DNA of 64,000 bases from Phlebopus portentosus (Eukaryota > Basidiomycota > Agaricomycetes > Boletales > Boletinellaceae), in assembly GCA_037892935.1 (NCBI GenBank), contig JAYXKI010000001.1, positions 3,224,001 through 3,288,000 on the forward strand. Reading direction: 5' to 3'. This document shows positions 22,236 through 34,503 of this stretch, in pieces (the stretch's first letter is position 1; every line of letters begins with the position of its first letter). The notes under the pieces were generated by a model. It was not told the DNA's origin and made no database searches. It saw only the letters and a list, made by a program, of their open reading frames with translations. Position numbers and translations under genes: made by a program.

Positions 22236-24333
22236 ATGAAGCTGACCCCGCTTCTTCTGAGCCTTGGGCTCTTCGCATCCTCAGTGTCTGCCATCTCAAA
22301 AATTTCTCGCGGGGGCCGCTACCTTTACACGGACGACGGCACTCGTTTCTACATTAAAGGAGTTGCGTACCAGGAGCAAGGTAAAATACGCCCTCTTAAG
22401 CTTCACACCATGATTTTCATGGCGCGCTAAACATTCGCACTTTTCCACATACTGTAGGTGTCGTAAACACCGATCCCAATGCTCCCTTCTCGGAGCCAAG
22501 TACCTTCTTCTGACCCTTTAGCGGCTAGTGATGCATGCGCGCGTGACCTGCCTTTCTTGCAGCAGCTTGGGGTGAACACAATTCGTGTCTACAGCGTGAA
22601 TTCATCTTTGAATCATGATGACTGCATGAACGCGCTGAGCAACGCCGGTATTTATACAATGTATGCTTTTCCTTTTGTCTTCTATCTTATTTTGAAAAAT
22701 AATTCGCGTGGCGTCCATATAGTATCGACCTGTCTCTTCCTCTCAATGGATCAATTGACCGTTCTGCGCCTGCTTGGACGACAAATCTGCTGGACCTTTA
22801 TATCAATACTATCGACACGTTTGCAAAATACGACAATGTTTTGGCATAGTGAGTTTTGTCCATTTTTTAACGTCTCAGCTCTTATTTGACATCATGCTCC
22901 TTCTCTTAGCAATGTTGGAAACGAGGTCGTGACTTCTGCCAATGAAACTGCGACGCTCCCGTTCATCAAAGCTGCTGCGCGTGACGTCAAGGCATATCTG
23001 TAAGTCCTCTTCGTGTGTATAGCATGTCAGTACGACGTATTGAATATATTCCAGCCGGTCGAAGAACCTCAACATTCTGGTAGGTTATGCTGCTATTGAT
23101 GCCGACCGTTCTTGGCTCGACCCGCTCGCCAACTACCTCTCTTGCGACTCGGATGAGGAATCATTGGATATTTTTGGATTGAACAACTAGTAAGCTGAAT
23201 GCCAATATATGTGATTCCATTCTTGCTGACTCGAGATTGAAGCGAATGGTGCGGTGATGACAATTTCGCCTCCGCATATACCGATATCATGGGTCATTTT
23301 GCCGGGTACAATATTCCGGCGTATTTCAGCGAATTTGGTTGCATCACCTCGCCTCCTCGTTTGTGGACTGAAGTCCAGGCCCTACTCTCGACTCAGATGT
23401 CCCCGGTTTGGTCTGGAGGTGCTTTGTTTGTCATGTAGTGGTAACCAATTACTTACAAAGCATCATATCTTTTCAGGTATAGCATTTTCGTACTTCCCTG
23501 CAGAATCCGATCAGGGCCAATTCGGTATGGTCACTGTTGACGGAAACACGGTGACGACAAGCGATGATTTCACCCAACTTGCGGCTCAGTATGGCAATGC
23601 TACTGGACCCAATACACCTTCACAGAGTGATGCGGGTTCTACTCAATTCCCAGCATGCCCGCAACAAAACTCGACGTTCTTTGCTTCTATCACGCTCCCT
23701 CCCACTCCGAACGACACCGCATGTGACTGTGTCGTCAACTCGCTGAGCTGCCAATTTACGCCACAGACGGATAATACCTCTATCATCGTCGGTACTTTGA
23801 TTGACACGGTAGGTTCACTATGATGTCAGTGGCTATTAATTTTTACCTATCCTTTTTTTTTTGCTTTATAGGCCTGCGGTCTTCTTGGTCAGAATGGCGG
23901 CAACTGTAATGACATTTCAGGTAGTGGGTCCTCTGGTACCTATGGCCGAATGGCATTCTGCGACCCCGGATCCAAGCTGTCATTTGTAATGACACAGTTC
24001 TACGAAGCTACGAACCGAAACTCCGCCTCATGTGACTTCGCCGGGAATGCGACAGTAAATAGCAATGCTCCGAGTAGCGTGGATGCGGAAAACAGTGCGG
24101 TTAGCGCTTGCCTCGCTAATACGGCTGCCACTTTCACTCCCACCACTCCATCCACTTCTGGTGGTTCGTCCGGTGGTGGCTCAAGTGGAGGGGGATCGAG
24201 CTCGACAGGTACTTCTGAGAGCAACGGGGCTCTGAACCAGGCCGCCTTCTTAGTACATTTGAAAGGCGGTGTGCTTGGTACAGGATTACTGTTGACTATC
24301 ATGGTTGCGACTGGCTTTTGGACTTTAGCCTAG
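22236..24333 (+). CDS. GH72 beta-1,3-glucanosyltransferase (Gas/Gel type) with X8 domain and GPI signal; apparent frameshift near 22510
   Basis: The N-terminus is a signal peptide ([19 protein letters not shown]) followed by [30 protein letters not shown]. The GH72 catalytic acid/base is in YNVGNEV and the nucleophile in YFSEFGC. A cysteine-rich X8/CBM43 module follows ([15 protein letters not shown] to ...[10 protein letters not shown]). A Ser/Gly/Thr-rich linker and a hydrophobic tail ([16 protein letters not shown]) suggest a GPI anchor. Such enzymes lengthen and branch beta-1,3-glucan in the wall. After exon 2 reads ...[10 protein letters not shown], an in-frame TGA occurs at 22511-22513. 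The conserved continuation [20 protein letters not shown] is in the +1 frame. One extra base in TTCTTCT would explain this. The rest of the gene is well preserved, so sequencing or assembly error, or a very recent mutation, is more likely than long-term decay. Confidence 0.88.
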
Positions 24334-24657
24334 CTTCAGATAATGACTGAACAAGAGCACTCTTTTTTCATTTTTTACAGTTCATGTAATGGAACGATTG
24401 ATACCTGATTTCTTGCTTCTATTTCTCTGGATCGCATGGACGTACTATAGTTAGGCGCTGCTTTACTTTTGATACTCCAACTTAATGCTAGGTGTCCCAC
24501 TCATTTTGTTTCGACCATGTCTGTAATACCGTGAATGTATTAACGTTCCCACGGGTAGTGTGGGAAACTGGTGAAAATGCGTGTCACTCTTTCTGTGATC
24601 CTCTGTCTCATCCTGTCACCACCGTCTTCGACTTCTCTCAACTCAGCATAGGCAACC
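24334..24657. other. Intergenic, no supported gene
   Basis: 3' flank of the GH72 gene and promoter of the RNA-binding protein gene; a pyrimidine-rich stretch (24590-24640) lies just upstream of the next ATG. Confidence 0.5.
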
Positions 24658-26500
24658 ATGGCTTCCCCTGGTGCTGGTTTATCCCTGCCTCCCCAAGACA
24701 AGTGGCCATCTCCAGATGCCGCTGGGGCTCCTCTCAGCGACCCGGACATCCGTGAGCCTTCAAACGGTGCTCATCTTGACGACGACGGCCGCTCTGCCCC
24801 TCCTTTGGATTCCGCAGGAGACTATCGTCCCGACGCACCTGCAGTCGGTCATAAACCATACAGAGAAAAACAAGTTAAGGTGCTTAGCTCTTCTGGTTTC
24901 TCGCTTTCTTCGTATCAGTCGGCGATCTGTCTTCGAACGATGAGTCCTGGAGGCTTACTATACTTCATTACCATCCTTCGCTTAGCACTTGATGTCTTCC
25001 TGGCTTTGATTCATGACGTTAACATCCCGTCCTGCAGCCCAACAAAGTGTATATTGGCGGATTGCCGGAGCATACTACTCATGAAGACCTCCGTACCTGC
25101 TTCGGTGAAATAGGCAAAATTATCAATACTGAACTCAAGTTAGTGCCATCAGTCATTTCCAGCACGTTCCTGACGTAACTTCGGCTAATGTTCGTACAGG
25201 CTTGGCTATGGCTTTGTAGTAAGTACTGTATCGTCAAACTGTCCACTTGGAGTTTCATTTTTGTTGTAGGAATTTGACACCCAAGAAGCTGCTGAAGAAA
25301 GCGTTGCTAAATATGACGGCGGCACTTTCATGGGTAAACAGATCAGAGTTGAAATGTCCCATGGAGGTGGTCGAACGGCAAAGTATCATGGAGATCCTGG
25401 AGCTTGCTTCAAGTGCGGACAAAGTGGGCACTGGGCGAGGTTCGTGCAATGAATTCCCAAAAAAGGAAAGCTAGTATTGATCCCGTCTCTCAGAGAGTGT
25501 CCAAACCATTCCATTCATGGGTAAGTACTTTCTTCAACTTGGGCTATCCAAGACTAATGTCCTTTAAAGTGCCGGACCGCGCAAGCCAGGACACTACGCT
25601 GACCCTCGCGATTATCCTCCTCCAAGGGATTATCCGTACCGTGATGACTATGGGCGCTATCCTCCTGGCAGAGACTCTCGCTATAGCTATGATTATCCGC
25701 CTCCTCCCTCTCGCGATTACAGAAGGCCTTTGACGCCTCCTAGGGAATATCGTGACTATCCTCCTGTGACTCGCCCTCCAAGGGACTATGATGATTACCG
25801 GATGAGACCACCCCCTGGTCCTCCTAGGCCTTACTATCCTAATGATCCGCCATATTCTCGTTATGAGGCGCCTCCTAGGGACATTGACCGAAATCTGGAT
25901 AGAAGAGTACCCCCTCCACCTCCCGGTGATAGGTATCCTCCTTACTCGGGTACTGCTCGTCCGCGCACTCCGCCCGGACCGCCGCCGTTGCGTGCTCGGG
26001 ATGACTATGAAAAACTTCCGCCAAGGTATGTTAGAAGAATTTGGGTATACTACTTTCCATTTAAAGCCGGAATTTTCAAGGGACTACCCGGCGAGCGACT
26101 ATCGTGGCCGACCAGCAACTCCTCCAATGGCCCCACGTTATGGTGAATATCCGCCACGGACTGGCGGAAGTGATGCATCAGCGCCTCGATATCGGTATGG
26201 TTTTTCAAAACATGTATGCATCGGTCTTATGTACTTCTCTGCAGACGTCGTTCTCAGAGCCCTCCGCCAAGATCTGGTGGCTCCAACTATCGCCCTGCGC
26301 CTTATGCTAGTGATCACGGTTCCGATGCTGCTGGCTATCCTACGCCTGGTGCTCCTTTCAGCGCTTCAGTTGGCTATACTGGGAATGGTTATTCCGCTGG
26401 CCCAAACAGTGCACCTCCTCGTAGCGGCGGAAGTACAAGAGACAGGGATTTTTCATCGCGCAGTGATGCTGAGCCTACTCCTTATTCAAGGCGTGCCTAA
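24658..26500 (+). CDS. RRM plus CCHC zinc-knuckle, Arg/Pro/Tyr-rich RNA-binding protein (SR-like)
   Basis: Start at ATG 24658 (MASPGAGLSLPPQDKWPSPD). After a longer intron (donor near 24878), the exon opens PNKVYIGGLPEHTTHEDL, an RNP2 motif. It continues to an RNP1 motif, KLGYGFVEFDTQEAAEESV, giving one complete RRM. A single CCHC knuckle follows: CFKCGQSGHWARECP. The C-terminal half is a long tract of Arg, Tyr, Pro and Asp (RDYPPPRDY, PPPPSRDYRRPLTPPREYRD), then RRRSQSPPPRSGGS, ending ...DAEPTPYSRRA at the TAA at 26498-26500. RRM, knuckle and RS-type tail are characteristic of SR-like splicing or mRNP-export factors. Its exact role is inferred only. Confidence 0.85.
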
Positions 26501-27164
26501 GTTGCTTAAAGGGCGGGACCGTCTTGACTCTAAGGATTGCTTACAACCTTTCGTGTGGTTCTAGATCGTTTCCGCCATACTGTCTGCTTCTTCTAGACAT
26601 TCGGTTACATCCCTTGCTTGATTATTACAAAAAGATCGCCCTTCTTGTTTGTCGAAACACTCTTGTCTTCTTGCGGTACATGGCCGTTACTATGCTCGAA
26701 AGGTTTTTGTCTTGACCCTAGTAAACGAGTACATAGTCACGATTTGCATCATCGTTTTCTTCCGGATCCCGGTCTCCTGATCAGGGTTAACTGGTCTGAT
26801 AACCGCTTGTGAACCATGTCCGAGGTGTTTGTCAGTAAGACATTTTTGTTTTCAAGAGGTAGGGGCGGAGACGTGTTGCTATACGCAAAGACATCATTGG
26901 TTAGAGCCACTGATAGTCTGAGGCTCACAAGCGTCTAATCATTGTCGTCTTCAAATGCTCAAGCGGAGTCTTAATCTTGTCTGTCCGGAGCTGCCGTGTT
27001 ACTGGGTGTTAACGATATAAATTGCTTGCCGACTCGGAGCACCTGATCTTGTCTATATCTAATCGTAATATGTACCTACGTATTCATTTAAACAAATACA
27101 TTCTTTTGCACAAGAAAAGCAGATGGATATCTCTCAATGTCCGTCATTGAGAGCGAGGAGTACA
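26501..27164. other. Convergent intergenic spacer (664 bases), no supported gene
   Basis: Lies between the stop codons of two convergent genes, so it should hold both 3' untranslated regions. No open stretch with a recognisable product. AT-rich around 27010-27110 with the runs expected for polyadenylation signals. Confidence 0.55.
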
Positions 27165-30100
27165 CTACTGCTTCGCAGCCGCCATAGCGTATAATGCTTC
27201 TTTGTCCCCACTCTGGTCGACAAGCGATTTTAAGAAACCTCCGTCTTTCTTTAAGAGATTTGCGGGTGTATCAAACTCGACCACTTTTCCGGCATCTAGA
27301 ACCATCTGAGATGGAAAAAAAAATCAGCACTAATCCATGCGATGAATCTGATGACGCACAATCTTATCCGAGTCCATGATGGTTTGTAGTCGGTGAGCAA
27401 CTGTAATGAGAGTAACGTCCTTTCCAAGAACACTGCGCAGAGAGTTCTGAATGATGGAGTCTGTGGCAAAATCAATCGCAGAAGTTGCTAACAAATTTTC
27501 GCTCAGCATAGAGGGACAGTTGTGTTGAACAGATGAACGCAAACCTTCATCAAGTATGAGTAACTTGCTTCCCCGAACAATTGCCCTTGCAAGTGCGAGG
27601 ATCTGTCTCTGCCCAACGGATAGATTCGACCCGCCAGCGGCGATTTGAGTGTCGAGAGCTAGTTTCCCCTCATCGTCGTCGCTTTGTAAGGAGAAAAGAC
27701 CCGCAGAGCGCAAAGCATTATATAAAGTAGCGTCATCATTTTCGTCAAAGGGGTCTAAGTTGTGACGTAGACTGCCACTCAGCAACTCGGGCTAAGCATG
27801 TGCAAGCAATGAGAAAAAGCTTTTACAGTCTGAAATAGATGCACATACCACTTGTGGGATGATCGTGATATTACGTCTTAGTATGTCAAGATTTACATCC
27901 TTTGTTGCAAGACCATCGTAATATACGGTGCCTTCCGTAATGATGCACCTCAATAGTGAGAGCGTAAGTGAGCTCTGAGAGACAAAATTTAGTGACCCAA
28001 TGTCAAACAGAGAAAGTTAGAGTTCTACCTTGCCACTGCCTGTGCGTCCGACTGAAAGGGCTTTTAATGGTTTTCATTTCAAATAAGATCACAGTTCTTA
28101 CCAATGCCAACGCGCTCTCCGGCCTTTATGTCGAAACAAAGGTCATGAAGAACCTCAGGTCCATCAGCAGAATATCGAGCTGACAGCTTCTCAACGCTGA
28201 TTGCACCGTTCGACGGCCAATAAGCAGGGGGTACGCCTTTATCGGTCGGTCTTGGTTCTTGTTCGATGTCGATATATCCTTGTATCCTCTCAAGACTACC
28301 AAGAACTGTTCGAACTCGAACGAGTGTCCCATTATTGAGTCAAGCACTCACCTGTTTCCTGGGTGGCCAAGTTAGAAGTCGAAATAAGATACATTATTGC
28401 TTTAAACCCCAACTCACCGGAGACTTCAAATTGGTTGAGGATCCTGACCCACCAAAGAATCATGGAGCTGAATGCGACTGAGAATGCAAATTATCAGACT
28501 GGAACCGCAGATTTACAATCCCGATGACATACCTGCCATATTGAGCGAGAAACCGGTATTGCTAGCCGAACCAATCTGATGGCCGTACACCAAATATCCA
28601 GCCAGCCCAGCCGCAAACGCGGCGCCAAGCGTGTCGATACGGATACAAACCCATCTTCAAGCACAGATGTAAGCGCCGTCATAACAGAGAAGAGAAATCA
28701 AAATAACGAGCCTATTGAGATTATAGAAGGTTCTGCCGGATCGCACATATCGGTCGATGCGCGACAGTGACTCGGTCTTGACCTTGTCCTGTGCACCAAA
28801 GGCTCGTATGGAAACAAGACCTGTAACGGCTGCACTGAAGTGGTTCAAAACGGGGGACTTGGCATTTGACATTTCACGTTTGACAGATAGTTGTGCTTTG
28901 ATGTAGATTTGGCCTAGCCAACTTCCGAGAACGCCAACAACTATTCCTGGTAGAATAAAGATGGGCGTCATATACACGACGGCCGCGAGTCGTATCAAGA
29001 GCGTAATAGTGAGCTCTATTACCCAGCCCAAGTTTTGGGACACAGGTCCATCGACTAGCAAGTTTCATTTTCAAAATCGTACCCAACGACAAACAACCCA
29101 AACTGACCTTGATTGATATCTTGAGTGCACCTCGCGATGATACGGCCCGAAGGAGTAGAATCGAGCCATCTGATTAATCACCGGTGTCGGTTGCCATTCG
29201 ATTCGGTATTGCCAAAAACTTACCGAAGTGTAGCGCCTATTGAAAGCGAGACGGTCAACAGAGCCCAAGCCGTTTATAAATTCAGTACTTGCCTGTGATG
29301 GCTTCAATGAGGCGCCGATGAATAGTCCGAGAGGCTTTGATGCTTCCGAGTATCTGCAATACAATCAGACGAGGAATCAAAGGTAATTTGAACCACGCAC
29401 ATAAACGATGTATCCGACGAAATACATAATGACTCCAAACATCAAGATACAGGAGAATACTGTCAAGTGACTGTTGAGTCTGTTAGAAACCATATTCCAA
29501 CGCGCCAAAACTAAATGAAACATACTATGGAACGGAGACTTCTGATGGATCGTGCTTCTCGTATTGGGCAGCCCAGTATCCTAGATACCAAGTCTGTACG
29601 ACGTTTGCAAGATCTACAACAAACATCGAGGACAAGAAACAGAACCAGAAAAGAGGACCACCGAGATTGGAAAGATATAGCTTCACTGAGGGCACATGAG
29701 TCAGCCGATGAAGACGAGGCAAATTACAGAGTTACGAACCTGCTTTCCAACTTACGTGCCCTTCTGCTATTTCTTCCGCGACCACAAGCTTGCCATCCGA
29801 CTTTCCTGCCTCGCCCTTTGGACCATCTACTACCGAGGCTTCTTCTGCTTTCTTGATGGCTTCCTCAGACTTTTCAACCTCGACTTGCATTTCCTTGCCA
29901 GACGCCATTGTCTCAGCAACACTTCCTTGGCTGGCGATATGACCATCTGTTCCAAGGCACACCACGAAGGATGAGATGGGGCTATAATGCGGCAGGCAGA
30001 TGAAATAGGTTAGTATCGCAAGAGGAGTTGTTAATGTCAAGACATGCTTACCTGACCATAGCAACATTGTGTGTCTTCATGTCGTTATAGTTGTGAGTAA

Positions 30101-33100
30101 GACTTGAGTAGACGAGGAACAAGTAAGAGAACCACGTACAACCAAAAGAACTGTACGTCCACGAATGAGATCGCCTTGTAAGCACTTCGAAACAATCCAA
30201 CGAGCTGTATGGACATCAAGCGCTGCGAGAACGTCATCCAAGAGAAGGATATCAGCACCGGAGTATACCGCACGTGCCAGAGTGATTCGGGCCTGGATTT
30301 TTGTCAGGTATGGGCACATGTCCATTTGTCCTAGCACAAATGATACTTACCTTCTGGCCACCACTGCAAGTCGAAGAAAATATAAGCTCATTGTACTCAC
30401 AATTCCTAAGCGACCGTACCTGAGCGTCAAGCCCTTTTCTCCCACTTCTGTTTGATCTCCGGCGTCGAACAGCGTCAGATCGCGTACGAGACCGCACTGA
30501 TAAATAACTACTTGAGTGTTGGAGTGGCAGCTTCTACTTCAAAGGAAAACCGTTTACCTTTATTATACCTCTCTTCATCATACGGAGAACCGAAGATGAT
30601 GTTTTCACGAATAGTCTCATTCTGCACCCAGGATTCTTGCGCAGCATATGCCACGCTTTTCGATCGGGGTAGATTGTACCACGAGGTTGGCCCAGATGGA
30701 AGAAAATGCATTTCACCTGCAGTACATCAGTTTTTAAAGTAAATTACTATCTAATATTTGAGGACGAACCTAACAAGGCCATGAGCATTGAAGTTTTGCC
30801 GGATCCTGTTGGTCCGATGATCAGATTGATCCCATTTCTATTGAAAACAACTTCGTCATCAATCGTCAGACGGAATTTGCGACGCGATGGTGTGAGCGAT
30901 CCGTCGACGCTCGACCAGACAAAAGATGCGTTGCAGATTCCGATGACATCTGGATCTTTGGGTCCCATATAGAACACTTCCACCTGTCCGGATGGACCTT
31001 TCTCAGATCGCTGGTATTCATCCAGCAGTTCCGTGTCCTTGAGGTATTCCGTTACTCTATCAAGCGAAACCTTGGCTGACATGACGATTAGCAACTCATC
31101 GTGAGTCAGTCAGTCCAAAACTACCTTGGATACAGGCCGGAATCATGAAGAAAATAAGATGCAGCTGATCGCGAAGCATATCAAATACTGACATAATAAT
31201 CAGTTATATATCTACAGTGTGGAGAGGCCAATCTTACCAGCCATTGATGAGAAAACGGTCGAAGCTGCATGCAAGATAAGCTTGGCCTATTACAATTTAC
31301 GTTGAAGATGTCATACCTGTTAATTGTTTCTTCATGATAAGCGTCTGGAAGCACCTGTCAGTATTGTATGTATCTAAGCCTATTTGTTACTTACGTAGGT
31401 GACGAAAGTAGCTAGCATTGTCATGACCGGGATAAGAAAGCTGCCGAAGTAACCATCAGAGAAGTTCCTTTCGAATAGATAGTACGTACTTGAGTGTCCC
31501 GTTGGATATATCGAGTATTTGCCTTTTCCAGATAAACTTCAGTTCCTCATCACGTTTCTCGGCGACTTGTTTGTTCATCTTTGGCTCCCATCCAAAAAGC
31601 TTTATCATCCGGATAACGTTCATGGCTGTCATATACTATAAATAAGCGAAGAACCGGTGTGTAAAAGATACTCACTCTCCGTGACTGATTGAACACGCTC
31701 GTCGGTCTAACAAATCTCCTGAGTTCCAGTACTATCGTCACTAACCGCCGACTGACCTTCTTCATTCTCTCAACTTGTACCGTTTGAATGAGCTTCGCAA
31801 CGTATCCTGGGATAGGGAACAGCAAGGCCATGACAACCAAGCCAACGAAAGCACTGTAAATGGGTGAGCATAACAGAAGACGATAAGACATCTCTAACCT
31901 ACCTCCAACCCAGAAAACTATATAAGATAGCTATACCGATCGCGATCATCAAAGGGGATTGAACGACTAATGGCAAAACATGAACACCGGTACTCTTTAG
32001 TATCCAGACGCTGGTGTCCTCTTACTCAGCATAGGGAAATCCCTTCCTTCTACAATGTTGGTCAAGTCGGTTGTAATCAGATTGTTCAGCTTGCCAACGA
32101 GATTGTCTGTGCTACTTTTGGTTTTCGACGCGGAATCGCTGGATGTATCTTTGGAGTCCTTTCCTTTACCTTTGCTTGAGTCTGACTTGATGCTTGCGCT
32201 GCTTGGTCCTATCTCGTTACCATTCAGAGTCGTGGCATCCGTAATTGTCTCAGATTCGGCTATGGAGACCGCGTCTGGCGAGGAGGTCACAGTTGACGAA
32301 CCAGACGGCGAGGCGGACGAGGACTGAGCTTTCATGCGGATTCGTAAAGCATGTTCAAACACCAGCTGAGTAATGATCCCTTCGCAACGAACGAGAGTGC
32401 CAGTCTTTTGGACAATGATAGTGTCAGGTGTATAATTGAGCAAGAGGAGCTGAACCTTACCGTAAGGAAAATGTACCACTGCATCGCAGCCGTGCTTATA
32501 ACGGGTCCAAGGAAAAGCCAAGCTACCCAGACCCTACCACAAGTGCGTCAGCGGCGATTCTACCGTTAGACCGACTGACTGACCACGGACGGACAGTTGC
32601 ATCCGAACCTCCTGTCTCCAAAAAACTGAACTTATGTTAGAAATGGTTAGATACTTTTGGAAAGGACGACTAACTTCAAGAGCTGTTTGATTCCAATCGG
32701 ACTGGCAACAAGTCATACATCAAAGAAAACTCCAAATACGAAAGAAAAACAGAAAGGAAGTTGCCTCGTTGGTCACGTAGACACACCTTGAGAACATTGC
32801 GAGAACTCTAACGACAGTCATAGTGACTATCCCCAAGTACTCTCCACCTGAAGCTAGCTTAGAAGGCATCCAAGCTCTATATGAAAACGAACTTACGGAA
32901 AACCTTCATGAGACCAAAGAAAAGGTGTTCCCTCTTCGCACCAGCAAAGGGATCAAGATACCTGAAGCTACGATTTTTCAGGTTCTTTGCGTGATCATAG
33001 TCTGCTAAAGGAGGCAGCTCGCTCGCGGGGAGATGAGGGATACGATAAGCCTTAAAAATGATGGCGTCGAGGAAAGAATATAGGATGAGTGAGAGTAATG

Positions 33101-34084
33101 GTGCAGTCTGTTCCGGGTTCGGCTCTGTCGCAGGATCCTGATGAAAGATGTGTTAAAATAAGCTGTTGAAAGAAGTGATTATCGAACCTTCGGATCTACA
33201 GGGATGTATGGTCTAGGAATGAGGAGTGGAATGGCAACTGCGGTCGCAGTCAAAACAACGAGCTTTGGCCATAGCAACATATCTAACATGTCGGCAGGTT
33301 GAAGATCGTATGTTGCGAGAGGCCAAATGTCACGATACATGAAAATCGCCCAGGTAAACAGCAAGACGGAAACCGCATGCGCGTTCGTAATCCGAGACCA
33401 GCGACGTTTCACTGCAACAGACACTAAGGCCAGGAAGGAAGTATAAGTCTGCAGATGGATAAGTATCCAATAGTGAAGACAATCCAAAGAAACTCACATA
33501 AGTTAGACATAGCGCAACCTGCAACCATTCAGCCTCCGTGAACGCGTCAGAATTTGCATGTTTCTTCTTCTTCTTCTTTTTCTTCAAAACTTCTAGGAAC
33601 CCTGTTTGGCGGTCATTTTCGTCGATAACCAACGTGGCTATAGTCAGGCCAACGAGAGCCAGACATCCAAGGAGGCGGAGCATCTTATACGCGAATATGA
33701 CTGGACCTCCCTTTGCATCAATGTGCATTTTGATATCGGCAAGAATTCCTCCATGCTCTGGTACATCCTGGCCGACCCCATCATCTGTTTCTTCGGTGAT
33801 TGGTTTACAGAAATGAAACGCGCGTGTCACCAGGGAGCGGACTGGTTTAAGGCCAAGAACGCCCTTGAGAATAATGAAGACTGCGGACAACGCAGCGAAG
33901 TAAGCCGGAAATAACAGCGTATTCTTCCAGACACTGCATCAGAGGCGCAGAGAGAAAGAAACAATCAGCCGCATAAGCAAGGAACAAGGGATGTACGAAC
34001 GCACGTATGGCGCGATAGACTAAAGACCATGACTGCTACGTTCGACTCGGGGCTGAGAACGAGCTGGGGCCGATGGGCGCCCAT
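27165..34084 (-). CDS. ABCC-type (MRP/Ycf1/Ybt1-like) full ABC transporter
   Basis: A full-length ABC exporter with many introns. The N-terminal membrane domain ([20 protein letters not shown]) precedes TMD1 ([20 protein letters not shown] then [20 protein letters not shown]). NBD1 has Walker [10 protein letters not shown], signature [16 protein letters not shown] and Walker [13 protein letters not shown]. The linker is acidic and lysine-rich. After TMD2 comes NBD2 with Walker A GRTGSGKSS, signature [15 protein letters not shown] and Walker B LLILDEATSAID. It ends ...[12 protein letters not shown] at the TAG at 27167-27165. NBD1 having Asp where NBD2 has the catalytic Glu is the usual ABCC asymmetry. 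Family members move glutathione conjugates, bile acids or metals across vacuolar or plasma membranes; the substrate is unknown. The start at 34084 is uncertain, since an extra upstream exon near 34200 (HSIWFSAVTFVCNIGPVF) is possible. Confidence 0.9.
33561..33584 (-). repeat. AAG/AAA tract encoding eight lysines in the ABC transporter
   Basis: A (CTT)n-like run on the plus strand encodes eight consecutive Lys in the loop after a membrane segment (...TGFLEVL then K8 then HANSD). It sits between predicted helices, so it should face the cytosol. Confidence 0.85.
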
Positions 34085-34503
34085 GATATGGAAAGATTAG
34101 AGCGAAAGACGACGAGTCAGAAAGAAAGGGCGCGAGGAAGACGGGACCGATGTTGCATACAAAGGTAACAGCGCTGAACCATATGGAGTGCAGATCTCGA
34201 CTATCAACCCCCAGGGTCGATCGGGTAATTTCTCCCAGGGAATATGCTATAGCCAATTAGGTCTTGTTTATCGCATTGACGTTGTCGGAATGCATAGTGC
34301 ACTGTTATGGCGTTCGCGCGCATAGGATTGAGCTGCGCTTCAATAAATGAAGAATTCATTTATTCCAATTACAATACATAGTCTGTAGGTGTGTAGGGAT
34401 CGACGCAGTTCAAGGTGCACATCACGTGAATCCTAATTCGGTAACACGCGCCTGAGTTCACTTCGTCCACTACGACACAAGTCGTGCTCCTCGAACCACA
34501 GCA
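34085..34503. promoter_or_regulatory. Divergent promoter between ABC transporter and RhoGAP genes
   Basis: 419 bases separate the divergent starts. The left part may contain an additional 5' exon of the ABC transporter (hydrophobic minus-strand stretch around 34100-34230). AT-rich at 34340-34380. No named motif. Confidence 0.4.

Noticed and set aside
24000..24302. Minus-strand Pro-rich open frame under the GH72 linker
   Set aside because: Shadow of the Ser/Gly linker on the coding strand; no independent support.
34020..34256. Minus-strand hydrophobic frame upstream of the ABC transporter, as a separate gene
   Set aside because: At most it is an extra 5' exon of the transporter; I could not find a donor and acceptor that join it in frame.
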